DNA of 54,552 nt from Fidelibacterota bacterium (GTDB lineage Bacteria; Fidelibacterota; Marinisomatia; Marinisomatales; TCS55), in the NCBI GenBank assembly GCA_014382015.1, contig JACNKN010000051.1, positions 1 through 54,552 of the forward strand. The letters run 5' to 3'. The notes beneath the pieces were generated by a model, which saw nothing but the letters and a program-made list of their open reading frames with translations, had not been told where the DNA came from and made no database searches. Positions 36,061 to 44,570 of this stretch are shown one piece after another; positions within the stretch are counted from its first letter, which is position 1; each line of letters opens with the position of its first letter. Both the position numbers and the translations under genes were made by a program.

Positions 36061-36272
36061 TTTGATTTCCTTTCAATGAATTAGATATCTATACGCATTT
36101 TTTAATCGTTAGTTCCATGTGGCGAAGATTCCCAGATATTTGTTGAGTAGTGGCCCTTATTACTGCTTAAAATAGGATTCACCAAGTTTTTAGGATGTTA
36201 TTTTTTTATTAACCATTTAAGAAATATTAGCCTTATCTTTTGCATAATAATCTTTTAGGAGGATTCTCAAAT
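36061..36272. promoter_or_regulatory. Divergent intergenic region (PDZ gene and barrel gene promoters)
   Basis: Two outward-facing genes flank this AT-rich 212-base stretch. An AGGAGG ribosome site near 36257 serves the rightward gene. I found no recognisable operator, riboswitch or small gene. Confidence 0.3.
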
Positions 36273-36815
36273 ATGAAAAAGTTAACGATATTATTCATTG
36301 CACTGGCTACCTTAGCGTCAGCCCAGTTGCGCGTTGGAGTCGATATGTCTCGGAAATTATCTGTTGGAGTTTCGACAGAACTATCACTTGCCCTCAAAGC
36401 GGTGGGTGTGAATTTGGAAGCTGAAACAAAACTTGAAGGGATTGGATATACAATAGGATATGATCTTATGCTCCTCAGTTTGGTTGGGGTTGGTGGTGAA
36501 CTCAGTCTCGGTGGCAGCGGTGAAGAATCGCCCCCCAATATTGTTTTTGGATACGGTGTGGCCAAAATTCCTTTTGGTATTCCTATGGCCCGCGCCGTCA
36601 TCAGGGCAGGATATTCTCTACCTATGGAAGATGGAATGGAAGCTGGTTTAGCCTATGGAATTGGCGTTCGCATCAAACCGCCCTTGTTTCCTTTGGGGGT
36701 TGAAGCAAATTATACCGCACATAATCTTAAATTTGAGGATAGTGATATCGATTTGGGTGGTGTCATGGATTACAAATACAAATATATGAATTTGAGTGTG
36801 ACTTACTCATTTTAG
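36273..36815 (+). CDS. Small outer-membrane beta-barrel protein
   Basis: A 180-residue protein. The signal peptide MKKLTILFIALATLASAQ is cleaved after AQ or SA. The mature part has alternating polar and hydrophobic strands rich in Gly, and ends in NLSVTYSF with a terminal Phe, the signature of BamA substrates. ATG at 36273 is chosen because AGGAGG sits about ten bases before it; an upstream TTG at 36240 is out of register with any signal peptide. Small size suggests an eight-strand barrel. No family is recognised. Confidence 0.8.
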   Translation: MKKLTILFIALATLASAQLRVGVDMSRKLSVGVSTELSLALKAVGVNLEAETKLEGIGYTIGYDLMLLSLVGVGGELSLGGSGEESPPNIVFGYGVAKIPFGIPMARAVIRAGYSLPMEDGMEAGLAYGIGVRIKPPLFPLGVEANYTAHNLKFEDSDIDLGGVMDYKYKYMNLSVTYSF

Positions 36816-36871
36816 GATAATATAATAATTAGGGGATAATTATTGTTTAAAAGGCTTCGCTGTTTCAGTCT

Positions 36872-36968
36872 GACAATCTTCCTAGGTTGTCGTGAGTTTC
36901 ATCTGTTGTTCTCTAAACCTTAAGCTACTTGCCCGACTAAGTTGTTTCTGTTAAATACAGACAGGCAA
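36872..36968. repeat. Two hairpins between convergent genes
   Basis: The 174-base gap between two convergent genes holds two hairpins. One at 36872-36891 has a 7-bp stem GACAATC/GGTTGTC. The other at 36941-36968 has two nested pairs, GTTG/CAAC and CTGT/ACAG. Neither is followed by a T run. They may stop transcription from both sides or be repeat remnants; the second shares ACAGACAGG-like bases with the hairpin at 45484. Confidence 0.4.
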
Positions 36969-36989
36969 CAAACGTATTCGACCCATTAT

Positions 36990-39431
36990 TTATAATGGTT
37001 TAGCCAAAACTATCGTTTGAATATCCTCCCACGTTTTCCCCGAAGAACCACCTCGGGCTTCAAACTTTAGAATATAAATCCCAATTCTGGCTGGGTCCCC
37101 ATTAGAGCGATTGCCATCCCAGTATAAAAGACCTTCTTGAGGAGACGCTCTATTCCAGTAAGGCGTGGCAATTTTCCGCCCCGTTGCATCAAAAATATTA
37201 ATTGTGATGGCGGCCTGTTCAAACGGAAGTTGGTAGCGAATATTGAGTATATCGTCCACGCCATCTCCGTCCGGAGAAAATGGATTGGGGGTAAGATCAA
37301 TCCATCCAGATTCAGGAATAGATTCATAAAAAATACTGTTTAATTTTCCCGGTGTCATGGCATTTACATCTACAGTAATAGCCCAGCGGGATGAGTCATT
37401 TGAAATATAATCGGTGCGAAATTTTTCAGTAGATCGCCCCGCCAGAATAGGCCAATCATCAGAATAAACGAGTGAATCAATTACTTGTCCTGTCATGTCA
37501 TAGATGAATATGCCATCGGATGAATTATTCAAGGTGGGCCAGTTTTCATTCATGGGAATAACGGATGCGTTCATTTCTACATGCTCATATATAATGGAGT
37601 CCTGAGCCAACACCAGGTATTGATCTTGATTGACCAAAATATCTGGAATAGACTTCTGCACTTTTGATCGATCTGAAATTGTCCACCCAGTCAAATCCAA
37701 TAACCGGGGAAAGTAAATTTCCAAAAATTCAGTTTGATCTATATTTGGCTCGGATAAAAACTCATTCAGCAATATGGTGCCAAAAGAATAACTCACTTTC
37801 ACTGTATCATAGACCCAATCATTACGGTTGTTTTCATCTCCATCAATATCCAGTTGAATGTCCAGGGGATGAATTCCAGATGGTATTCCCGGAATATCTA
37901 TTTTAACCAAAGATGTGTCTCGGGATTGGATGGTTGAGAAGTTTCCAGATGTTAGTTCAACGCTATTTTTTAAAATGGAAATTTTACCGGCAAATGGAAG
38001 TACACCGGAATTCGCAATTCCAATTTCCATTTGAAACGGTATGTCGGGGGCAGGATACAGTGGTGAATGAAAAATGGAATTCTGTAAAACAGCCCCATCA
38101 ATATTATGCCACATGGTGGCGTTAGGATAACCCGGTGTCATGGCTATAGAATCAGGCGTTTGTGTCCAATGGTTGGCCGTGTTGGAATGAAAGTTCGGGC
38201 GTTGTTTTTCTGTGGAAACTTCGGACGAAACAGGCCAGGTGTCACTGTCATAAACAAGACTGTCAATAATATGGCCGGTCATATCATAGATGAAAATACC
38301 ATCGCCACTATTGTTCAACGCCGGGAAAGATGTAGGCACAATAAAATGCATTTCAGGATTAGCCAGAGAAGCAATATTGGAATCAGCAGCAATGACAATA
38401 TAATCCTTTTCTAAAACAGTAAACGCTGGGAGGGGCCGTACCCCTTTACTATTATCGCTGATTGTCCAGCCCACAAAAGATAGAGAGGTGTCTGCCACCA
38501 ATTCAATAAACTCAGATTGATCATTGTTGGGCCGTGCCATGAATTCGTTAATATGTACCGCATTCCAATCGTATTGAACCGCCAGTTCTGCTTGACCAGT
38601 ATTATTGTCGGTATCCTGATCGTCTGTAATCAACAGTTCAACAGATAATGTATGGTACCCCGATTGAGAAAATGGCCCCAGATCCAAGTTGAATGTGGCC
38701 GTATCCAACTCAGATATATTGCCAATATCGGCACTTGCTAATGTATTCCCCAATTCCGAAACCACAATTTCTCCTGTGATATTATGGATGCCATCATTCA
38801 TAATACGGACGGAAATCACCGTAAAATCTGACTTTGAAAGATTAACTTTGGAGAGGCGCAAAGAGTCGGCCACCAGATGACCATCTATATTATAGGGGGC
38901 AACACTATTGATTTTTCCCGGCGTACCTAAAGAATCGCGGCTCATTTTCCAATTAGAATGTGTATTGGGTAAATGATTCCGCACACGTTCGATAGAATAT
39001 CCCGGTGTAACAATATCGTTCCATCCCAGGCTATCGGCCACAACGCCCGCAGGATCCACAAGGTAGAGCGAGTCACTGCCTGAGAGTCCATTGCCAATGG
39101 ATTTATCATCCACTTTCATTATAATGGTATTGGCAGGGATGGTATAAATACCGGCACCCAGGGGAAAGTCTCCTTCCATAATGAGGCCAAACCCATTTGG
39201 TGGAATTTTACGTCCATTACTGGAATCTTCGATAGTATCGGTAGAAAATTTATCCCGGAGGAGCCATCCGGTGAGATCCACCGTATCTGCTGTGGGATTA
39301 TAGAGTTCAACATATTCGTTGGGAGAATCACTTCCCTCCAGATTGTACATGACTTCAGTCATAATCACCTGCCCGCTGATGCAAGTAATCCATAGAAAAA
39401 TTGTACTATATCGAAGAAAAAGAGCAAGCAT
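36990..39431 (-). CDS. Secreted lamin-tail-domain protein with FlgD/gliding-type C-terminus
   Basis: An 813-residue exported protein. After a signal peptide (about 1-20) come three lamin-tail-like domains (starts near TEVMYNLEGSD, HINEFMARPNN and LLNEFLSEPNI). The second and third share GWTISD and SGDGIFIYDMTG-type motifs. Between them are CARDB-like Ig domains. The C-terminal 100 residues (TPNPFSPDGDGVDD to IYILKF) form an FlgD-Ig/CHU_C-like module, common in surface proteins of the FCB group. Lamin-tail domains are often linked to secreted nucleases or surface binding, but no nuclease domain is seen here. Probably a surface adhesion or anchoring protein. Confidence 0.88.
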   Translation of the reverse strand: MLALFLRYSTIFLWITCISGQVIMTEVMYNLEGSDSPNEYVELYNPTADTVDLTGWLLRDKFSTDTIEDSSNGRKIPPNGFGLIMEGDFPLGAGIYTIPANTIIMKVDDKSIGNGLSGSDSLYLVDPAGVVADSLGWNDIVTPGYSIERVRNHLPNTHSNWKMSRDSLGTPGKINSVAPYNIDGHLVADSLRLSKVNLSKSDFTVISVRIMNDGIHNITGEIVVSELGNTLASADIGNISELDTATFNLDLGPFSQSGYHTLSVELLITDDQDTDNNTGQAELAVQYDWNAVHINEFMARPNNDQSEFIELVADTSLSFVGWTISDNSKGVRPLPAFTVLEKDYIVIAADSNIASLANPEMHFIVPTSFPALNNSGDGIFIYDMTGHIIDSLVYDSDTWPVSSEVSTEKQRPNFHSNTANHWTQTPDSIAMTPGYPNATMWHNIDGAVLQNSIFHSPLYPAPDIPFQMEIGIANSGVLPFAGKISILKNSVELTSGNFSTIQSRDTSLVKIDIPGIPSGIHPLDIQLDIDGDENNRNDWVYDTVKVSYSFGTILLNEFLSEPNIDQTEFLEIYFPRLLDLTGWTISDRSKVQKSIPDILVNQDQYLVLAQDSIIYEHVEMNASVIPMNENWPTLNNSSDGIFIYDMTGQVIDSLVYSDDWPILAGRSTEKFRTDYISNDSSRWAITVDVNAMTPGKLNSIFYESIPESGWIDLTPNPFSPDGDGVDDILNIRYQLPFEQAAITINIFDATGRKIATPYWNRASPQEGLLYWDGNRSNGDPARIGIYILKFEARGGSSGKTWEDIQTIVLAKPL

Positions 39432-39453
39432 ATGAGAAAGTAATGTAAAGGAC

Positions 39454-39502
39454 TTGTATTAAGTTAATAAAATTATGTAATATACTTACGAGTAACTTAC
39501 GA
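39454..39502 (+). promoter_or_regulatory. Candidate lexA promoter and operator
   Basis: A possible -35 (TTGTAT, 39454) and -10 (TAATAT, 39478) are separated by 18 bases. Just after is a perfect direct repeat ACTTACGA at 39484-39491 and 39495-39502, spaced 11 bases apart (one helix turn), that also contains the palindrome TTAC-GA-GTAA (39486-39495). The position fits a repressor site for the autoregulated lexA. It does not match the E. coli CTGT-N8-ACAG or Bacillus GAAC-N4-GTTC boxes. Confidence 0.4.
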
Positions 39503-39524
39503 TATTTAAAGATTAAATAATCAA

Positions 39525-40127
39525 ATGGCTTTATCATTCAAACAGCAAAAGTTTTTAAGCTTTGTTCAACGTCATACCGTTGAATATGGCCAAGCGCCTT
39601 CTTATGAAGAAATTATGGATGGCATGGGATTTGCATCCTTGGGAACGGTTCACTGGTATGTCAATGCCCTGACTCACAACGGCCATCTCGATCGTTCCAA
39701 AGGACCTAACGGCAAGCGGGCTTTAGCCCTCACTCATGAGGAGCACGCCACACCGGCCCGCCTGCCATTGTTGGGTTTAATTGCTGCAGGGGAACCCATC
39801 GAAGCGCTGGAAAATGCAGAATCAATTTCTGTGCCGCCGCCCTTTATTCATCCGGATAATTTTGTACTTCAGGTGAAGGGCGATTCTATGGTGGGAGATC
39901 ATATTGAGGATGGCGATTATATTATTGTACGGAAATCTGCGGAAGCAAATCCAGGACAGATTGTTGTGGCCCTTATTAATGGTGAGGCCACACTCAAGCG
40001 TTATCAGCCAACCAATGGCCATGTGGAACTTCATCCCCGTAATCCGGACTATCCTGTGATTATGGTTCATAAAACAGATCATTTCAAAATCAACGGCGTG
40101 CTTCTCTATTCCTTCCGGGAATATTGA
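39525..40127 (+). CDS. lexA: LexA SOS repressor
   Basis: A 200-residue repressor. The N-terminal winged helix (1-65) is followed by the S24 latent protease domain. The self-cleavage site Ala88-Gly89 is in IAAGEP, with catalytic Ser121 (KGDSM) and Lys158. RecA-stimulated self-cleavage lifts repression. It is first in an operon with imuB-like and dnaE2 genes; GTG of the next gene starts three bases after the stop. Residues of the recognition helix (SLGTVHWYVNAL) differ from E. coli LexA, which agrees with a different operator. Confidence 0.96.
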   Translation: MALSFKQQKFLSFVQRHTVEYGQAPSYEEIMDGMGFASLGTVHWYVNALTHNGHLDRSKGPNGKRALALTHEEHATPARLPLLGLIAAGEPIEALENAESISVPPPFIHPDNFVLQVKGDSMVGDHIEDGDYIIVRKSAEANPGQIVVALINGEATLKRYQPTNGHVELHPRNPDYPVIMVHKTDHFKINGVLLYSFREY

Positions 40128-40130
40128 CGT

Positions 40131-41297
40131 GTGCATTCCACTGTATTTCACCTTCGTCTAAGAGATTTTGAACTGCAGGCCGAACGCCGGCTGGATGCAT
40201 CTCTGCGCACGCGCCCCATTGCCATTATTTCTTCCCATCATCATAATGGTACGGTGGTGTCTGTATCCAAAGAAGCAGAAGATGAAGGTTTGCGCCAGGG
40301 AATGAAAGTGTCGCTGGCACGGCGGATGAGCCATGGTGCACAACTTTTGCCCTATAACCAATCGCTCTACGGACGCCTGAATCAATATATTTATTCCACA
40401 GTAAAACGGTTTACACCTATTGTTGAACCGTCTGGTTACGGAAAATTCTATATGGACATGACTGGCATGGAACGCATCTATAAAAGTCATGAGCAAACGG
40501 GATCAAATATATCAAAATTGGTTCAAGATCACGTTGGGCTTAATCCGGTTTTGGGTATCAGTCAAAATAAACTGGTGAGCCGTATTTCCACATCGGTTGT
40601 TCCCGATCGAATCCACCGTATCATGGCAGGGAATGAGACGCAATTTTTGTCCCCTTTGGATGCGCCGGTCATCCCCACTGTTCATGAGCCCACGGTTTGG
40701 AAACTGGTCAAGTTTTTGATTCTGAACCAGGTGAAGCAAATTCAATCACTTATGAATTCAACCATAGATGCTCGGCGATTGTTTGGGCGGTATGCACTAC
40801 CCCTTTCCCGGGAAGTGCGCGGAGAGGATTTATCCGTGGTGCGCCCCCCGGTTATGAAGGATCATATGGTGGAACAGACTGTTTTGACAGAGGATACCAA
40901 TGATACAACTATATTATGGTCAGAAGTGAAACGATTATCAGAGCAGGTGGCGTTTAAGCTCAGGCAGCGATCCCAGATTTCAAAAAAAGTCCGGGTAGAA
41001 ATCCATTATACAGATGGGTTTAAATATGAAGTTTTTGGAAAATTTTTTAAAAATAATGATCCGACCACTTTGACTGAAACATGGCGGTTATTTCAAAAAG
41101 CCAATACACGCCGAAACCGTATTCGGTCCATTTTATTAGATCTATCTGATTTTGTTCAGGTGGCCAAACAAATGGAATTATTTGAAAAAGATACAGAACA
41201 AGATCGCATTTCGTCTGCTATGGACATTCTCAGAAAAAAATATCAAACGCATCAGCTTTATTCTCAGAATACCACCAAAGGATATATTCAGAAATGA
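40131..41297 (+). CDS. imuB: ImuB-like Y-family polymerase homologue without catalytic residues
   Basis: A 388-residue Y-family protein. Where DinB has VDMDCFFAAVE, this one has LRLRDFELQAE (catalytic Asp8 is Arg). Where DinB has LSLDEAYLDVT, this one has SGYGKFYMDMT (Asp103-Glu104 become Gly-Lys). So all three metal ligands are lost, as in ImuB, which acts as a scaffold for DnaE2. A clamp-binding motif QMELF is at residues 347-351. It is shorter than typical ImuB (about 500). The GTG start is three bases after lexA; dnaE2 follows. ImuA is absent. Confidence 0.88.
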   Translation: MHSTVFHLRLRDFELQAERRLDASLRTRPIAIISSHHHNGTVVSVSKEAEDEGLRQGMKVSLARRMSHGAQLLPYNQSLYGRLNQYIYSTVKRFTPIVEPSGYGKFYMDMTGMERIYKSHEQTGSNISKLVQDHVGLNPVLGISQNKLVSRISTSVVPDRIHRIMAGNETQFLSPLDAPVIPTVHEPTVWKLVKFLILNQVKQIQSLMNSTIDARRLFGRYALPLSREVRGEDLSVVRPPVMKDHMVEQTVLTEDTNDTTILWSEVKRLSEQVAFKLRQRSQISKKVRVEIHYTDGFKYEVFGKFFKNNDPTTLTETWRLFQKANTRRNRIRSILLDLSDFVQVAKQMELFEKDTEQDRISSAMDILRKKYQTHQLYSQNTTKGYIQK

Positions 41298-41363
41298 TAA
41301 AATTGCTAATGAATATAATTTCCAAAGACACTTTTTTTATACGCTGTGGTTCTCTCTGCGCTC

Positions 41364-41392
41364 CCCGCCGGCCACTCGCAGCGCGAGGCGGG
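41364..41392. repeat. GC-rich hairpin (REP-like) between imuB and dnaE2
   Basis: A GC-rich island in AT-rich surroundings. CCCGC/GCGGG and CTCGC/GCGAG form nested stems around AGC. The right side GGCGGGCAGGTG is repeated exactly at 53358-53369, so these belong to one dispersed repeat family. The 135-base gap holds no gene; the hairpin may cut the level of dnaE2 relative to lexA and imuB. Confidence 0.6.
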
Positions 41393-41432
41393 CAGGTGTG
41401 GCGAACGCTGTCGATAGTTTAAAAGATGCATC

Positions 41433-44400
41433 ATGTTTACGCATTTGAATGTCCATTCCCACTATTCCCGAATGTCAGGGACTGCTTCTCAACTAGCGAT
41501 TCTGACTCTGGCGCGCAACCAAGGTATGAGCCACCTGGCATTGACAGAAACCAATGGCTTGTGGGGATTTATTCGTTTTGTCCAGCACGCCCGTGTCGCT
41601 GAGATAGAACCCATTGCCGGCGTCAACCTGATTACCAATCAGGGCGAAGCTATTTTACTAGCAGAAAATCAGGGTGGCTATGAAAATATCTGCCGCGCCA
41701 CTTCGGCTGTTCACGATAAACCGTCTCAATCCATCGCTGACATTTTAGCCAATCGTTCGGGTGGTCTGTTTGTATTATCCCATGAGGAATCGACCCTTTC
41801 TTCTCTGAGTAAAATCATCCCAAACAGTCATTTATTTGTGGAATTGCGCCCCGGCGTAACAGAACATTTTGCACAAAAAGTATCTCAAAAATTCAAATTA
41901 GAAATAGTGGCCACGGGGGATGTGTATTTTCTTAAAAAAGAAGATAGGTCCGCGCACCGCATATTACGTGCCATTGATTTAAACACAACCCTGTCCCAAC
42001 TTCCGGAAGATACCTGCAAGTCTGACAAGCACTGGTTTTGCACTGAGAAAGATATGGTACGACGATTTCCCAATAGCTTAGAAGCCATCAATAACAGCAC
42101 CTATTTGGCGGAACGCTGCAAGCGAGATTGGTCATTTGTGAATACAATTTTCCCTTATTTATCCTTAAAAGATACCCGTCGGTCCAACCGAATATTGAAA
42201 GAAAAAGTGGAAGCGGGTGCACAAAAACGTTACGAAAAAATCACGGCTGAAATCCAGAGTCGTATTGATTATGAATTGGCCCTGATTACAACCAAGGGGT
42301 TTGCCCCATATTTCTTGGTTGTAGAAGATATTGTGAAGCAAACGCATGCCACCATTGGCCGTGGTTCTGGCGCCGCATCCATTGTGAGTTATTGTTTAAT
42401 GATCACTCAAGTGGATCCCATTCAGTATAACCTGCAGTTCGAACGTTTTATCCACCCAGAACGAAGTAATATGCCGGATATTGATGTGGATTTTCCATGG
42501 GATGAACGAGACGATATTTTGGACTACGTATTTAAAAAATATGGAAACGAACGAACGGGAATGGTGTGCAGTCAAGTGTTTATGAAGCCACGATCTGCGA
42601 TTCGCGAAGTGGCAAAAGTCTATGGACTATCCAATGAAGAAATTAATACAATTACCAAGCGGATTGGCTGGGTTGCGTCCAGGAAGGATTTACTGAACTG
42701 GGTAAAAACTGACGTTCGGTTTGAAAATATAGAACTGGATGAAACGTTAGAAATGATTCTGCGGGAAAGTGAAAAAGTGGTGGGTGCTTTTCGCCATCCG
42801 TCTGTCCATCCTGGCGGCGTGGTGATTGTGCCAGATGAAATTCGAAAATATGTACCGGTGCTCACGGCACCTAAAGGTGTACAAATTGTGGAATGGGAAA
42901 AAGATCAGGTGGAGGATTCGGGGCTTCTGAAAATTGATATTCTGGGTAATCGCAGCTTGGCGGTGGTGCGGGATACGATAAAACAAATCAATTTGAACTA
43001 TGGTGAAGCGGCAACAAAAAACCGACATTTAGATTATCATAAAATCCAACCGATTGGAGATGAGAAAACAGCTGAACTGATGAAGGACGGAAAGACCATG
43101 GGTGTATTCTATATTGAAAGCCCTGCCACGCGGCAGCTTTTAGCCAAAGCCGGTGTGGTGGATTTTGAACATGTGGTGATTTATTCATCCATTATTCGAC
43201 CGGCGGCGAACCGGTTTACCCATATAATGCTGGAGCGAATCCATGGAAAACCATGGAAAATCAAACATCCGGATTTAGATTTTTTAAAAGAGAGTTATGG
43301 CATTATGGTATATGAAGAACAGGTATCTATGGCGGCCCAGGTGATGGCGGGGATGGGGTATGCCGAGGCAGATTCTTTGCGAAAAACCATGAGCCGGGAT
43401 GCAATGCAGCACTTGATTAAAAATTGGGAAAAGAAGTTTTTTTCAGGTGCAAAAAAACGGGGTTATGAAGATGAACTTGTTGCAGAAGTGTGGAGCATGA
43501 TTCGTTCCTTTGTGGGTTACTCATTCTGCAAACCCCATTCCGCATCTTTTGCCATGCTTTCTTTTACCTGCGCATATCTCAAATCCCATTTTCCCGCAGA
43601 ATTTTTGGCGGCGGTGATTTCCAATCAAGGTGGATTCTATTCACCTTTCGCTTACCTTAGTGAAGCGCGCCGGTTTGGGATTCAAATTTTACCACCGGAC
43701 GTGAACCGAAGCTGGATAGAATATCGAGGGGGAAAAAATAAAATTCGTATGGGGTTTATGAGCATCCGCAATCTGCAGGAAAAAACAGTGAAAGAAATAT
43801 TAGATGAACGAAAAGCCGGTTATTTTTCATCTCTTGATGATTTTTTCATGCGCGTGGATCCAACATTATCGGATGTTATGGCTCTGACAAATGCAAGATG
43901 TTTCGCTGCATTGGCGCCGGAATTATCTCATCAGGAAATTGCTTATCGCGCAGCTTGGTTTTGTTTGGGAGAAAAAAATGAAAATGGATTGGATGTCGCC
44001 ATGAACGGGCATGTTCGGAGCAAAAGTGAAGGCAAGTATGACAGGCTCAAAAAAGAAGACCGGCGCAGGTTGGAAATCGAATCATTTGGGTTTCCTATTT
44101 CGGGACATCCTCTAGAACCTTATTTCCATATAATTAACAGTCGCGTACGCAAAGCGAAAGATTTACCAAAATATATTGGTCGGACCATTCACTTGGCCGG
44201 TGTGTACATTACGCGGAAGGAAACAGCTACGGTAAAAAATAGAGATGCCATGGAATTTTTAACATTAGAAGATGAAACAGATATTTATGAATGTGTCCTT
44301 TTCCCGGAAGCTTTCCAGAAATATGGTGATCTACTGTTGTGGGAAAACTTGTTTATCCTCAGGGGAAAAGTGGAGGAATCATTTGGTGCCATTTCAGTCA

Positions 44401-44468
44401 CTATCGAAAAGTTGGGAAGCTTACCCAAAATGTTTCGATTAAATCATACCCAAAGAGAAAGTTCATAA
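41433..44468 (+). CDS. dnaE2: Error-prone DNA polymerase III alpha DnaE2
   Basis: A 1011-residue C-family polymerase. The N-terminal PHP domain starts HLNVHSHYS but the conserved metal residues read LTETN (37-41) instead of LTDHD, so the proofreading-like site is probably inactive. The catalytic aspartates are in PDIDVDF (348-354). Then come the palm and fingers (VGYSFCKPHSASFA), a helix-hairpin-helix region and a C-terminal OB fold. Length, operon with lexA and imuB, and PHP loss point to DnaE2 rather than the replicative DnaE1. It performs damage-induced mutagenic synthesis. Confidence 0.93.
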   Translation: MFTHLNVHSHYSRMSGTASQLAILTLARNQGMSHLALTETNGLWGFIRFVQHARVAEIEPIAGVNLITNQGEAILLAENQGGYENICRATSAVHDKPSQSIADILANRSGGLFVLSHEESTLSSLSKIIPNSHLFVELRPGVTEHFAQKVSQKFKLEIVATGDVYFLKKEDRSAHRILRAIDLNTTLSQLPEDTCKSDKHWFCTEKDMVRRFPNSLEAINNSTYLAERCKRDWSFVNTIFPYLSLKDTRRSNRILKEKVEAGAQKRYEKITAEIQSRIDYELALITTKGFAPYFLVVEDIVKQTHATIGRGSGAASIVSYCLMITQVDPIQYNLQFERFIHPERSNMPDIDVDFPWDERDDILDYVFKKYGNERTGMVCSQVFMKPRSAIREVAKVYGLSNEEINTITKRIGWVASRKDLLNWVKTDVRFENIELDETLEMILRESEKVVGAFRHPSVHPGGVVIVPDEIRKYVPVLTAPKGVQIVEWEKDQVEDSGLLKIDILGNRSLAVVRDTIKQINLNYGEAATKNRHLDYHKIQPIGDEKTAELMKDGKTMGVFYIESPATRQLLAKAGVVDFEHVVIYSSIIRPAANRFTHIMLERIHGKPWKIKHPDLDFLKESYGIMVYEEQVSMAAQVMAGMGYAEADSLRKTMSRDAMQHLIKNWEKKFFSGAKKRGYEDELVAEVWSMIRSFVGYSFCKPHSASFAMLSFTCAYLKSHFPAEFLAAVISNQGGFYSPFAYLSEARRFGIQILPPDVNRSWIEYRGGKNKIRMGFMSIRNLQEKTVKEILDERKAGYFSSLDDFFMRVDPTLSDVMALTNARCFAALAPELSHQEIAYRAAWFCLGEKNENGLDVAMNGHVRSKSEGKYDRLKKEDRRRLEIESFGFPISGHPLEPYFHIINSRVRKAKDLPKYIGRTIHLAGVYITRKETATVKNRDAMEFLTLEDETDIYECVLFPEAFQKYGDLLLWENLFILRGKVEESFGAISVTIEKLGSLPKMFRLNHTQRESS

Positions 44469-44483
44469 AAAAATAAAAAACTT

Positions 44484-44540
44484 TAATTCTGAGAAAAACG
44501 GAACATCTGCTTAACTTCAAACTACAATGACTCAGAATTA
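44484..44540. repeat. 10-bp inverted repeat between dnaE2 and rmlA
   Basis: TAATTCTGAG at 44484-44493 and its exact reverse complement CTCAGAATTA at 44531-44540 are separated by 37 bases, in the 102-base gap. It could be a long-loop terminator for dnaE2 or an operator for rmlA. No T run follows. Confidence 0.45.
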
Positions 44541-44570
44541 TCTAATTATCCATAATGAATTGAGGACAAT

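Noticed and set aside
39432-39524. E. coli-type LexA box (CTGT-N8-ACAG) before lexA
   Set aside because: No such match is present; only the ACTTACGA repeat stands out.
41152-41448. 98-aa ORF between imuB and dnaE2
   Set aside because: It begins inside imuB and runs through the GC-rich hairpin; its end is a translation of the repeat.
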